Assembly (NCBI GenBank): GCA_018816765.1
Contig: JAHIUX010000081.1
Coordinates: forward strand, 1-64,000
Length of the DNA: 64,000 nucleotides
Source: Bacteroidota bacterium
Lineage (GTDB): Bacteria > Bacteroidota > Bacteroidia > Bacteroidales > F082
Direction of reading: 5' to 3'
Part shown: positions 16,863-25,327 of the stretch, piece by piece
Layout: every line of letters starts with the position of its first letter
How positions within the stretch are numbered: position 1 is the first letter of the stretch
Position numbers and translations under genes: made by a program
The notes under the pieces: model-generated
The model's database searches: none
What the model saw: the letters and a program-made list of their open reading frames with translations, nothing else
Told to the model about the DNA's origin: nothing

Positions 16863-18002
16863 CTACGAAATTTCGTGATAAAGGTTCAGCACTTCCTGGG
16901 CCATTGCACGCCATGAAAATTTCTCAGCTTGCTTAAACCCTTTATTTATCAAATCGCCGCGCAGGTTGTCATCTTTCATCAGCCGTTTCATCGCGGCCGT
17001 AATTTCCTCAGGTTTATACGGGTCAATGATTAAGGCTGCATCGCCAGATACTTCAGGCATACTCGATGTGTCAGACGTAATAACAGGTGTACCGCAGCGC
17101 ATTGCTTCCAGCATCGGAATGCCAAAGCTTTCCCTAAGAGATGGATATAAAAACAGTTTACTCAGGCTGTAAATGGACGGAAGGTCCGTATTAATGACAT
17201 AACCAGTGAGGTGAATGTGATTGATGAGGTTTTTGTCGCCTATTTCGGTCAGCAATGCGTCAAGGGCGCTTTTGTCGTAATCGAGCATCACCAGCTTAAG
17301 CGGATCAGATGTTGACTTCAGATAGTCGGAAAATGCCTTTAGCACACCTTTGGTGTTTTTCTTGGGATCGGTATTTCCCAGGAAAAAGGCAAAGTGGTCA
17401 GGCAAGGCATATTTTGCTTTAACCCGTTGCAGCTCCTGTTGGTCGGTTATGGGTTTAAAATGCTCGCCTACACCATTATAGATAGCCACCAGCCTTTTGT
17501 CGTCAGCCGGAAATCCAAAGAAATCGCGGATGCGGTTTTTTTCAAAGTGCGACACGGTGATGATGCGCTGACTTCTTTCGACTACCTTAGGCACCACAAA
17601 ACGCCGGTACATATTGCCCATTTTCTGATACCATGTACCGCCTTTTTTCAACAGGCTGATGCTTTCCAGGTAAATGATGTCATGTAGGGTAACAACAAGA
17701 GGCATCTTTAGTTTAATGGGTGCAGTGTTGCTGGTACAATGCAAGATGTCGCAGCCATATTTTGCTGCAGCCTTAGGCAGGGCGATCTGTTCCCAGCTGG
17801 GATAGGGCCCTCCGCCAAGCGGGATAATTTGAAAATTTGCCGTTGGTTTCAGGCAATCTACATCGCTGTCTGGTTTGACGAAGATAAAGTACTCGTTCTC
17901 TTTATCAATTTCCTGCAGATTCCGGATAAGTTCAAGGGCAACCATATCCATGCCGTGCTTTTTCACCCGAAAAAGGCGCTGACCTTCGATACCAATTTTC
18001 AT
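16863..18002 (-). CDS. Family 4 glycosyltransferase
   Basis: A 379-residue GT-B transferase. The N-terminal region has the mannosyltransferase-like pattern DILHCTSNTAPI and VVTLHDIIYLES (residues about 83-115). The C-terminal GT4 domain contains FFLGNTDPKKN, HIHLTGYV and the hallmark E-x7-E motif in RESFGIPMLEAMRCGTPVI, followed by GDAALIIDPY. It resembles WbdA/MtfB-type retaining mannosyltransferases. It lies 13 bases from the next gene and 23 from the previous one, within the operon. Confidence 0.9.
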   Translation of the reverse strand: MKIGIEGQRLFRVKKHGMDMVALELIRNLQEIDKENEYFIFVKPDSDVDCLKPTANFQIIPLGGGPYPSWEQIALPKAAAKYGCDILHCTSNTAPIKLKMPLVVTLHDIIYLESISLLKKGGTWYQKMGNMYRRFVVPKVVERSQRIITVSHFEKNRIRDFFGFPADDKRLVAIYNGVGEHFKPITDQQELQRVKAKYALPDHFAFFLGNTDPKKNTKGVLKAFSDYLKSTSDPLKLVMLDYDKSALDALLTEIGDKNLINHIHLTGYVINTDLPSIYSLSKLFLYPSLRESFGIPMLEAMRCGTPVITSDTSSMPEVSGDAALIIDPYKPEEITAAMKRLMKDDNLRGDLINKGFKQAEKFSWRAMAQEVLNLYHEIS

Positions 18003-18025
18003 ATGACTATTTTATTTGCTAAATC

Positions 18026-19237
18026 CTATTTCCGTCTTATCTGAAATGCATTATACGTGTGTTTCGTATGAATGAATTTTTTGTTTGCCCCCCTGATTTT
18101 TATCAATGATAAAAACATAAATATAAACCCGAGGGGGAGCGCTGCCAGTGCCTTAAGCGTGTTAAAGTTATAATATTTAATGGGAATTGATACCAGCAAA
18201 GCGCAAATTGTAAAAAAAAGACTCAGCGACCATGCTACCGAAACCCAGATTGGGTTCACAAACCATGTAGCGAGGGCAATGATTGTCAAGCTTCCAAGTA
18301 ACAGGATTCGTGGCATTTGAAGGTATTGTATCGCCTTGTTAAAGTAATCGAAGTTGCCATCATGAAAAAAAGCTTTTGTTGCAGGAGAAAAGTGCTTGCC
18401 GAAATAGTGAAACTGTGCCGAGAGCCACCTGCGGCGCTGTTGGGAAAAAATTTTCACATTTTGCACCTTTTCATCGTACACATAGGCGTCAGGCAGGTAT
18501 TCAATTTCATCACGTTTGCTCAATAGCCTGAGCTCAATTTCTTTGTCGAAGCCACCAACAACCTCGATATCCTGCATCATTTCCTTGAAATAGTTGAAAT
18601 CGAAGGCCATGGCTGAGCCAATGAGCGCTGATGACAGACCAACAACCCGGTGTCCTTTGCGAAAGAGGTTATTGTTGATTTCTTCGCTAACGGCATCCAG
18701 GATGGCGAAGTTGGTATTCAGGTTTTTGGCTACCCGATGTCCCTGAACTGCTTTGTATCCGTGACTGAATGAATTGTTCAGCTTATGCAAAAAGTGCGGC
18801 TCCATCACGTTGTCGGCATCGAGCACCACCACAATTTCGTATTGATTTTCTTTGAGGTTTTTCAGGGCAAAGTTTAATGCCCTGGTTTTTGTACTAATTC
18901 TAAAATCAGCACTGTAGAGTATAATAGGTAATTGTCGCAATTTCTCTAGCGAACCGGGTTCAAATTTGTCAGCGATTACGATAATGTCAAAATGGGTTTT
19001 CGGGTAAACCTGATTAAGCGCTTCTTTGGCAACTTCAAAAATCACCTCATCTTCTTTATAACAGGGAATCAGTACGGCAATCCGGCGTCGCTTAAAGTCA
19101 AATGGTTTGGTCCGGTGTATGCGAAAACGGCTTGCCAATGCAAAAAACAAAATATACAAACCAGTAGAAGTCAGGTAAATATAAAGTATTACCTGTAATG
19201 TGTTCAGCAGTGCATATAGTATATGAGTCAGGTTCAA
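18026..19237 (-). CDS. Processive-type membrane GT2 glycosyltransferase (copy B)
   Basis: A 403-residue membrane GT2 with an N-terminal helix (about 9-35), catalytic motifs LIPCYKED near 56, DAD at 140-142, GFDKE near 230 and QRRRW at 267-271, and membrane helices at about 298-385. These D, DxD, ED-like and QRRRW motifs are those of cellulose/chitin/hyaluronan synthase-like enzymes. It is a clear paralogue of the product of 20178-21401, including the C-terminal KFIHTxH motif. The start is TTG 19237, whose TTGA overlaps the TGA stop of the upstream GT2; this coupling supports the unusual start. Confidence 0.9.
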   Translation of the reverse strand: MNLTHILYALLNTLQVILYIYLTSTGLYILFFALASRFRIHRTKPFDFKRRRIAVLIPCYKEDEVIFEVAKEALNQVYPKTHFDIIVIADKFEPGSLEKLRQLPIILYSADFRISTKTRALNFALKNLKENQYEIVVVLDADNVMEPHFLHKLNNSFSHGYKAVQGHRVAKNLNTNFAILDAVSEEINNNLFRKGHRVVGLSSALIGSAMAFDFNYFKEMMQDIEVVGGFDKEIELRLLSKRDEIEYLPDAYVYDEKVQNVKIFSQQRRRWLSAQFHYFGKHFSPATKAFFHDGNFDYFNKAIQYLQMPRILLLGSLTIIALATWFVNPIWVSVAWSLSLFFTICALLVSIPIKYYNFNTLKALAALPLGFIFMFLSLIKIRGANKKFIHTKHTYNAFQIRRK

Positions 19238-20163
19238 AGTTGTGGGTTTTCATGAATTTCATCGTCAAATAAGTGCCTGATATGCCAGCCAATGGCACGG
19301 TAATAGGCATAAAACAGCGCTGTTTTGCCTCTGATCAGGTAGTTGAATGCATTTTTGGGTATTGCCACAAGCAACTGGTAAGCAATTCCCAGATAAAAGT
19401 CACGCCCAAACACGTTCCGGCGCATAAACACAATTCGGTTGCGGTTGAGGTAATAAATTTTCAGTGTACTTAATTTACCTGTTGAAACAGATTCTTTGTG
19501 TAATACTTTGGAGTTATGCACGAAATGAATGCTATAACCTGCGCGTTTTATCCGGGCGCACCAATCGGCTTCTTCGTAATAAAGAAAAAATATATACGAC
19601 ATCAGCCCAACCTGCTTAACCACCTCAATAGGCACCATCATTGCAGCTCCATGGGCATAAGCCGTTTCATAATCCTGGTCAAACTGGCCGATATCTTTCT
19701 GCTTATGGCCAAGCGCAGTGTTGCGCATGGTAATATAATTGATGGGGGTGTAGCCAGCGTATTGGATGGTATCGGGGGCATAATAAAACTTAATCAGTGG
19801 ACTCACAGCGCCAATGGTTTTATCACTGGCAAGTTTGTTTACGAGTGGTTCCATAAAGTTGGGCATAACCTCAATGTCGTTGTTCAACAGCAACACATAT
19901 TCTCCACGGGCACGCATCAAACCAAAATTGTTGCCGGCAGCAAAGCCATAATTGATTGGGTTTTCAACAAACACAACATTGGGATAGGTTCTTTTAATCA
20001 GGCTGGCATCATCGTCGGGCGAAGCATTATCGATGACAATAATTTCAAAGTTTGGATAGGTGATTTTATTCAATGAATCAATCAGGGCACAGGTGACCTT
20101 CGACTGATTGTAGTTAACAGTAATGATTGAAACAAGCGGATATTTCTGAGTGCTAAATGCCAT
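19234..20163 (-). CDS. Family 2 glycosyltransferase, rhamnosyltransferase-like (copy B)
   Basis: A soluble or peripheral GT2 of 309 residues. Motifs are VSIITVNYNQS near 11, VIDNASPDDD near 43, NYGFAAGNN near 71, and the DxD-equivalent NND at 94-96, followed by YYEEADWCARIKRAGY. This is the pattern of GT2 rhamnosyltransferases and related enzymes (WcaA/RfbF-like). It is paralogous to the product of 21389-22336. Its stop overlaps the start of the membrane GT2, so the two form a translationally coupled pair. Confidence 0.9.
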   Translation of the reverse strand: MAFSTQKYPLVSIITVNYNQSKVTCALIDSLNKITYPNFEIIVIDNASPDDDASLIKRTYPNVVFVENPINYGFAAGNNFGLMRARGEYVLLLNNDIEVMPNFMEPLVNKLASDKTIGAVSPLIKFYYAPDTIQYAGYTPINYITMRNTALGHKQKDIGQFDQDYETAYAHGAAMMVPIEVVKQVGLMSYIFFLYYEEADWCARIKRAGYSIHFVHNSKVLHKESVSTGKLSTLKIYYLNRNRIVFMRRNVFGRDFYLGIAYQLLVAIPKNAFNYLIRGKTALFYAYYRAIGWHIRHLFDDEIHENPQL

Positions 20164-20177
20164 TCCTGATGTGCAGA

Positions 20178-21401
20178 TTAATGCTTCTCAACCTCACCGG
20201 AATGAGAGTGAGTGGTGTGAATGAATTTTTTAGTTGCTCCCTTAATTTTTAGCAAACTCAACATCATCATGGTGAAGCCTTTTGGCAGTGATAACAAGGC
20301 AACATAGGTTTTTCTGTTGTAGAATTTCCTTGGCACTGCAATCAGTAAACTCAAAAAAGTGAATACGAGCAGCGCAAGCCAATGGTAAAAACCGGTAACA
20401 AAATAATCGTTAACTACATCAAAATCAATAAAATGACTAATGCCAGTGGCTAGACTTATCAGGAAGAGTATACCCAAAAGCAGGATACGTGGCGGCTGAA
20501 TCATTTGAATTACCTTGTCGTAATAATCGATATTGCCATAGCGGATCAGGTGCCATACCCCATCAAAAAAGTAATGCTTAAAATGACTTAATTGCGCTGC
20601 TATCCACCTTCTGCGTTGGTTAACAAACACATCTGATTTCTGTGTTTTTTCATCGTAGATAAATGCATCTTCAACATACTCAATGACATAACCTTGTTTT
20701 AACAGCTTCATTTCTACCTCTTTGTCCTCGCCAACAGAGTCAACAGTAGCCATTGTTTTTTTATACAAGGCATAATCGATGCCCATACCAGACCCGATCA
20801 GTGCCGATGAAAGTCCGATTGCCCGGTGACCTTTGCGGAAAATGTGGTTGTTAATTTCTTCGCTGATGGCATCGAGTCGGGCAAAATCAGTGTTGGTGTT
20901 TTTTGCCATCCGGTGCCCCTGCACTGCCAGAAATCCCCGATTAAAGGCAGCATTGATTTTTTGTAATACATCCGGTGCCATGATATTGTCTGCATCGAGG
21001 ATCATGGCAATGTCGTAGTCATCACCAATAAGCTGCATGCATTGGTTCAGGGCTTTTGATTTTTTACTGATTTTGAAAACGACTTCAACAACCCTGATCG
21101 GGAGTTTCGATAATGCAGCAACTGTTTCAGGCTTAAATGAATCGGCGATGACAATAACGTCAAACCTGTCTTTTGGGTAATCCTGATTAAGTGCGTCAGC
21201 AGCCACATCCACGATCACCTGATCTTCTTTGTAGCCTGGTATCATCACAGCGATTTTCCTCACTTTTTGAGTGAGGTCTTTTTTTCTGGCTCGGGGGATA
21301 TAGGCCGTCAGGCTGTAAAAAACAACATACCCTGTCGCCAGAAAGAAGAAGGCGTAGATGATGAGTTCGATTACCCTGCCGGTTTGAATCAGGATTTCCA
21401 T
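20178..21401 (-). CDS. Processive-type membrane GT2 glycosyltransferase (copy A)
   Basis: A 407-residue membrane GT2 with an N-terminal helix (about 12-32), MIPGYKED near 53, DAD at 136-138, GEDKE near 223, QRRRW at 262-266, and several C-terminal membrane helices. Closely related along its whole length to the product of 18026-19237 (shared QGHRxAKN, SEEINNxxFRKGHR and GLSSALIGS blocks). Its start lies 13 bases inside the upstream rhamnosyltransferase-like gene. The pair 20178-22336 looks like a duplicate of 18026-20163. Confidence 0.9.
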   Translation of the reverse strand: MEILIQTGRVIELIIYAFFFLATGYVVFYSLTAYIPRARKKDLTQKVRKIAVMIPGYKEDQVIVDVAADALNQDYPKDRFDVIVIADSFKPETVAALSKLPIRVVEVVFKISKKSKALNQCMQLIGDDYDIAMILDADNIMAPDVLQKINAAFNRGFLAVQGHRMAKNTNTDFARLDAISEEINNHIFRKGHRAIGLSSALIGSGMGIDYALYKKTMATVDSVGEDKEVEMKLLKQGYVIEYVEDAFIYDEKTQKSDVFVNQRRRWIAAQLSHFKHYFFDGVWHLIRYGNIDYYDKVIQMIQPPRILLLGILFLISLATGISHFIDFDVVNDYFVTGFYHWLALLVFTFLSLLIAVPRKFYNRKTYVALLSLPKGFTMMMLSLLKIKGATKKFIHTTHSHSGEVEKH

Positions 21402-22336
21402 AATGTGTTGGTTAATTTTGGTGATTCGTGTATGCCTTTCACATGGGTCATGTTCCAGAAAATTGCCCGCCAGAATGCCCTGGCAAGGTCAAATCGTGCT
21501 TTCAGGAGAAATTCCAGGGTGATTTTTGGAGCGGTTACAAAATTTAAGAAGAGGGCAGACAACAGCTTATCCAATCCTTTTGCATTGCGTCGCGCAAACA
21601 GGAACCTGCCCCGGTTGATGTAATAGATCTGAAATGCACTGTTTTTGACGGTAGAAATCGATTCTTTGTGCAAAACCTTCGACCTGCCGTCATAAAATAT
21701 TTTGTATCCAGCCCGTTTTATCCTGGAAGCCCAATCATGTTCTTCGTAGTAGAGGAAAAAGATATCGGCCATCATTCCAACTTCTGCTATTACGCGCATA
21801 GGAACGAGCATTGCCGCACCGAAAATGCTTCCGGTTTCGCGGGTATAGTCATATTGCCCATGGTCAGTTTCGCCAAAGCCGATGGCATAATTACGGATAG
21901 TGATCGGGCTAAGCGGGGAAAAGCCTGCAAACTGGAATGTGTTGGGGGTGTTGAAATAATGAATCTTCGGGCTTACCATACCAATGTCAGCATTGTTTTC
22001 CAGCAATTCGACCATCGGTTCGAGAAAACCAGGTTCAACTTCAGTGTCGTTGTTAATAAACAGGGCATATTTCCCTTTTGCCTGACTGAGGGCAACATTG
22101 TTTCCACCAGCAAAACCGAGGTTTGCTGCTGTTTTCAGCAGGATAATCTCAGGGTATCGCTCCTTAATATTGTCGGGATTATCTTTGGGAGATGCATTAT
22201 CGACAACAAAAATCTCCAATGCCGGATAGGTGGCTTTACGCATGGAAGCCAGAAACTCACAGGTAACCTCCGACTGGTTGTAGTTCACTGTGATGATTGA
22301 AACAAGTGGCCATTTTGGGTGCTGGTTGGTATTCAT
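21389..22336 (-). CDS. Family 2 glycosyltransferase, rhamnosyltransferase-like (copy A)
   Basis: A 315-residue GT2 with VSIITVNYNQS near 12, VVDNASPKDN near 44, NLGFAGGNN near 72, NND at 95-97 and YYEEHDWASRIKRAGY. It is paralogous to the 309-residue protein at 19234-20163. It comes directly after the Wzy-like gene with a 39-base gap and overlaps the following GT2 start by 13 bases. Transfer of rhamnose or a similar 6-deoxyhexose is only a family-level guess. Confidence 0.9.
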   Translation of the reverse strand: MNTNQHPKWPLVSIITVNYNQSEVTCEFLASMRKATYPALEIFVVDNASPKDNPDNIKERYPEIILLKTAANLGFAGGNNVALSQAKGKYALFINNDTEVEPGFLEPMVELLENNADIGMVSPKIHYFNTPNTFQFAGFSPLSPITIRNYAIGFGETDHGQYDYTRETGSIFGAAMLVPMRVIAEVGMMADIFFLYYEEHDWASRIKRAGYKIFYDGRSKVLHKESISTVKNSAFQIYYINRGRFLFARRNAKGLDKLLSALFLNFVTAPKITLEFLLKARFDLARAFWRAIFWNMTHVKGIHESPKLTNTLWKS

Positions 22337-22375
22337 AAGGCATGCTGCATTGTTTCAATTAAAGCAATAATAGGA

Positions 22376-23869
22376 TCATGTGTTGTTGGTTAAAGACCAG
22401 GGAGACAGTCCTTTTCCAACAAGATAAATATACTCTCTTTCGAGTTGTGCGGACATAAAAATAAAGGCCATACTCAGGTAAATCAAAATACCTGTTGGCA
22501 TCTGTCCAAGTACACCATTTCCGTAACTCGCGCCCATGATGCCGGTGAATCCGCATGCAAGGGCGCTGATTATTCCTCTCAGCTCCTGCTCCTGTAGCTT
22601 AAACATGATGAAAAACGATCCCTTTATCAAAATATAACTTAAGATAAACAAATGAAGAATCAGACCGACAATGCCTTGTTCGGCCCAAATCTGCACATAC
22701 CAGCTATCCGTTGCAATTTGCGCCAGAAAGCCCTGAGGCGAGAAGCGTTTTCCCCAGTCGCCTGCACTTCCAATTCCACCTCCCAATGGCCTGCTGGCCA
22801 GATAAGTGGATAACACACGCCTTGTTTCGAGCCTCACGAGATAGGAGGCATCATCCTCTGGTCTGAAGGCGGTACGCATCCTTCGGATCTGTGAGTTGCT
22901 CTGGCCAAGGTAGGTGTATGCAAAAAACACGTATACCAGTGCGAGCAGGATGCCACCGGTGACAATCACACGGACATTTTTGCGGTGCAGCAGATAGGTG
23001 ACGCCTCCAACCATGGGCACGATCATGGCACCGCGGGTCCCGGATATCATCATGCCCCACAGACCGAAAACACCCATGGTGATGAAGAAGATCTTATTCT
23101 TTAACCCCCTGATATTCAATCCAACAAGGAGACCAACAACACCGGCAGCGCCCTGTGCAGCGCCAAACTGCCCGGCATCACTGAAAAATGAAAATGCACG
23201 CAACTCACCAAATAAAATGTGGGTAACACCACCGATGGTATCAAGCCAGAATTGCTCAGCCGAGTCAGGGCCAATATAGATTTGCTGTAAACCTTTCAAG
23301 GTGCCCAGGATGGAGAAAGTTCCCCAGATATACAGGAAGAGGTATAAGAAACGCAACCTGTTGAAAATCATGAATGCAAGCGGAATAAGCAAAACCATGT
23401 AAAGCGAGATACCCCGCATGGCATAAAACCAGGCAGTACGGCTAAGCACCTCAGGGTTAAACAGTTGTAAGACTGTGTATCCAAACCAGATTATACTTAG
23501 GTAGGTGAGATCCCTGTTCGCAAACGTCCAGTTAACCTTGCTGTTAAAATACCTGAAAAACACCGCCACATAGGTCAGTACCAAAAATCCATCAACAGAC
23601 AAGCCAAAAGGAACGTTTCTGATATAGCGTGTTAGCCCGATGGCAATAAATCCTAGGACAATAATCGTGAAGATGCCTACTTTGGGGTCGTTAAAAAAGC
23701 GGTTAAAATATATAATGATTGGAAAAAGTCCCATCAAAGCAACTGCAATGATAATTCCACCACGGGCAATCAGGTAACCGAAAATCACGGTTACGACTAT
23801 CAGCCCCGCAATGATGAGGGGATGTTGGAGTTTTTCCGCGCCGGTTTTTTCCTTCAGTGATGAAAACAT
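22376..23869 (-). CDS. O-antigen polymerase/ligase-like membrane protein (Wzy/WaaL family)
   Basis: An inner-membrane protein of 497 residues with about ten or more hydrophobic segments. It contains the Wzy_C-type region with a long loop after residue 300 (SQIRRMRTAFRPEDDASYLVR) carrying Arg and Glu/Asp residues typical of O-antigen ligases and polymerases. GGGIGSAGDW and YVQIWAEQGIVGLILHL are typical of the family. Polymerase (Wzy) is favoured over ligase because wzx-like and wzz-like genes lie immediately beside it. It would polymerise undecaprenyl-linked repeat units in the periplasm. Confidence 0.85.
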   Translation of the reverse strand: MFSSLKEKTGAEKLQHPLIIAGLIVVTVIFGYLIARGGIIIAVALMGLFPIIIYFNRFFNDPKVGIFTIIVLGFIAIGLTRYIRNVPFGLSVDGFLVLTYVAVFFRYFNSKVNWTFANRDLTYLSIIWFGYTVLQLFNPEVLSRTAWFYAMRGISLYMVLLIPLAFMIFNRLRFLYLFLYIWGTFSILGTLKGLQQIYIGPDSAEQFWLDTIGGVTHILFGELRAFSFFSDAGQFGAAQGAAGVVGLLVGLNIRGLKNKIFFITMGVFGLWGMMISGTRGAMIVPMVGGVTYLLHRKNVRVIVTGGILLALVYVFFAYTYLGQSNSQIRRMRTAFRPEDDASYLVRLETRRVLSTYLASRPLGGGIGSAGDWGKRFSPQGFLAQIATDSWYVQIWAEQGIVGLILHLFILSYILIKGSFFIMFKLQEQELRGIISALACGFTGIMGASYGNGVLGQMPTGILIYLSMAFIFMSAQLEREYIYLVGKGLSPWSLTNNT

Positions 23870-23891
23870 ATAGCTAAAAATACAATAAAAA

Positions 23892-25319
23892 CTAAAACCT
23901 GATCAAGTTTTTGTAGTTTTCTTTTAAAAAGAGCATCCCACCACCAAATACATTCCTTAACCGGAGATCCAGTTCGCGATGCAAAAACACATAACCTACA
24001 AAAATACCAATAATTGTAAATAAGATGGTTGCGTAGGCAACCCACTCCAGTGTTTTAATTACTGTATATTCTTTAGCCATAAAAAAAATGTCAGAAACCT
24101 CGGATTGACTCGATAACATAAATACGGTAAGGGATAAACCAGCAAAAAGGAATGACATTCCAAACACAGCGATCAAATCGCCGATGATGTTTGATAATGC
24201 CATATAAACCACTTTAACGAAGTTCTGCCTGGGTCTGTTTATGCTGTCAAGGGTTACGCCGATAAACCTGTCGATGGGCAGAAACAAGCCATATATACAA
24301 AATATCCTGAATACATTGGCTGTTTGAACGTATTCGGGACCACCAAGGATCAACACAGCCTGTTCGGCAAAAATGAAGCAAATAAGCATGACAGGCGCCA
24401 GCAGGAAGGTCATTCCACCTGCGTTCCGGTAAAAAATCTCTTTAACGAGTTCGGGGCGGTTTTCTATGCTTGCCTTCGACATACCCGGGAAAGCTGTTGC
24501 CGTGAAACTCCTCAGCGGAATCTCGATGATCTCGGTGAGTTTCAGTGGAATGCTGTATAATGCAACACCGGTAGTGCCAAGGAAAGGGCTGATGCCAATA
24601 ATAAAGGTGTCGGAACTTTTCAGCAGGTTGCTTCCAATCAGGGTTCCGGTTGTGTATTTGCCAAAATTGAGGACAATCTTATGTGTGGCCTTGTTTGCCA
24701 TGAAAGTGAATTTGATGCCGTCCCAGTTCAAAAAACTCGACATGATAGAACTCAGCAGGTTTGTAAGCAGGTAAGCCCATAAAATGACGGAGATATCAAA
24801 TTTGAGGAACATATTAAAGGTCAGAAACACCATGAAACTGCCCACGTTGATCAACCTGAGCCAAAGCATGATATCGAAACGCAATTTTGCCTGCTGAATT
24901 GATTGTGCGTTGTTAAAGGTCAGGTTGAAGAAGGAAAGTACCGGATACCACACAAAAAACATCCCGAAACCTGATTCATCGATGCTGGTTTTGAAAAAGA
25001 AATAAATGAGGATTGTTAACAAGGCCAGAAGCACGGTTGAAATAAGGTTGATCAGGTTGTTGGATCCGATCAGTTTCTTCGATTCTTCTTCATCGGCGCC
25101 CGATAAAAACCTGATAATGGCGGTGCGGGTGATGCCAAACCGCAACATATCAACGAAATTACTAAGGGTTATAAACAGTATCCATTCTCCGAAAACCTCC
25201 TGCGGTAGCATCCTGACGAGCATCAGAAAGCTAAGAAAGCCAAACACAGCAACAATTCCATTGTTTGTTAGCGACAAGAAATTGTTGTTGCTAAAAACCC
25301 TAGCAATTTTAGTAGCCAC
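23892..25319 (-). CDS. Polysaccharide flippase (Wzx-like, MOP superfamily)
   Basis: A 475-residue integral membrane protein with around 12-14 predicted helices. Its N-terminus has the usual transporter start (NNGIVAVFGFLSFLMLVRML). The internal segment GTTGVALYSIPLKLTEIIEIP is typical of Wzx/RfbX flippases. It is predicted to flip undecaprenyl-pyrophosphate-linked repeats across the inner membrane. The start is GTG 25319, 8 bases after the stop of the Wzz-like gene; no better ATG is nearby. With the Wzy-like and Wzz-like genes it defines a Wzx/Wzy-dependent pathway. Confidence 0.87.
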   Translation of the reverse strand: MATKIARVFSNNNFLSLTNNGIVAVFGFLSFLMLVRMLPQEVFGEWILFITLSNFVDMLRFGITRTAIIRFLSGADEEESKKLIGSNNLINLISTVLLALLTILIYFFFKTSIDESGFGMFFVWYPVLSFFNLTFNNAQSIQQAKLRFDIMLWLRLINVGSFMVFLTFNMFLKFDISVILWAYLLTNLLSSIMSSFLNWDGIKFTFMANKATHKIVLNFGKYTTGTLIGSNLLKSSDTFIIGISPFLGTTGVALYSIPLKLTEIIEIPLRSFTATAFPGMSKASIENRPELVKEIFYRNAGGMTFLLAPVMLICFIFAEQAVLILGGPEYVQTANVFRIFCIYGLFLPIDRFIGVTLDSINRPRQNFVKVVYMALSNIIGDLIAVFGMSFLFAGLSLTVFMLSSQSEVSDIFFMAKEYTVIKTLEWVAYATILFTIIGIFVGYVFLHRELDLRLRNVFGGGMLFLKENYKNLIRF

Positions 25320-25327
25320 TTTTGGTA

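Noticed and set aside
19516-20076. A 186-codon plus-strand open frame opposite a glycosyltransferase gene
   Set aside because: Antisense shadow of a convincing GT2 gene, with low-complexity translated sequence and no motifs.
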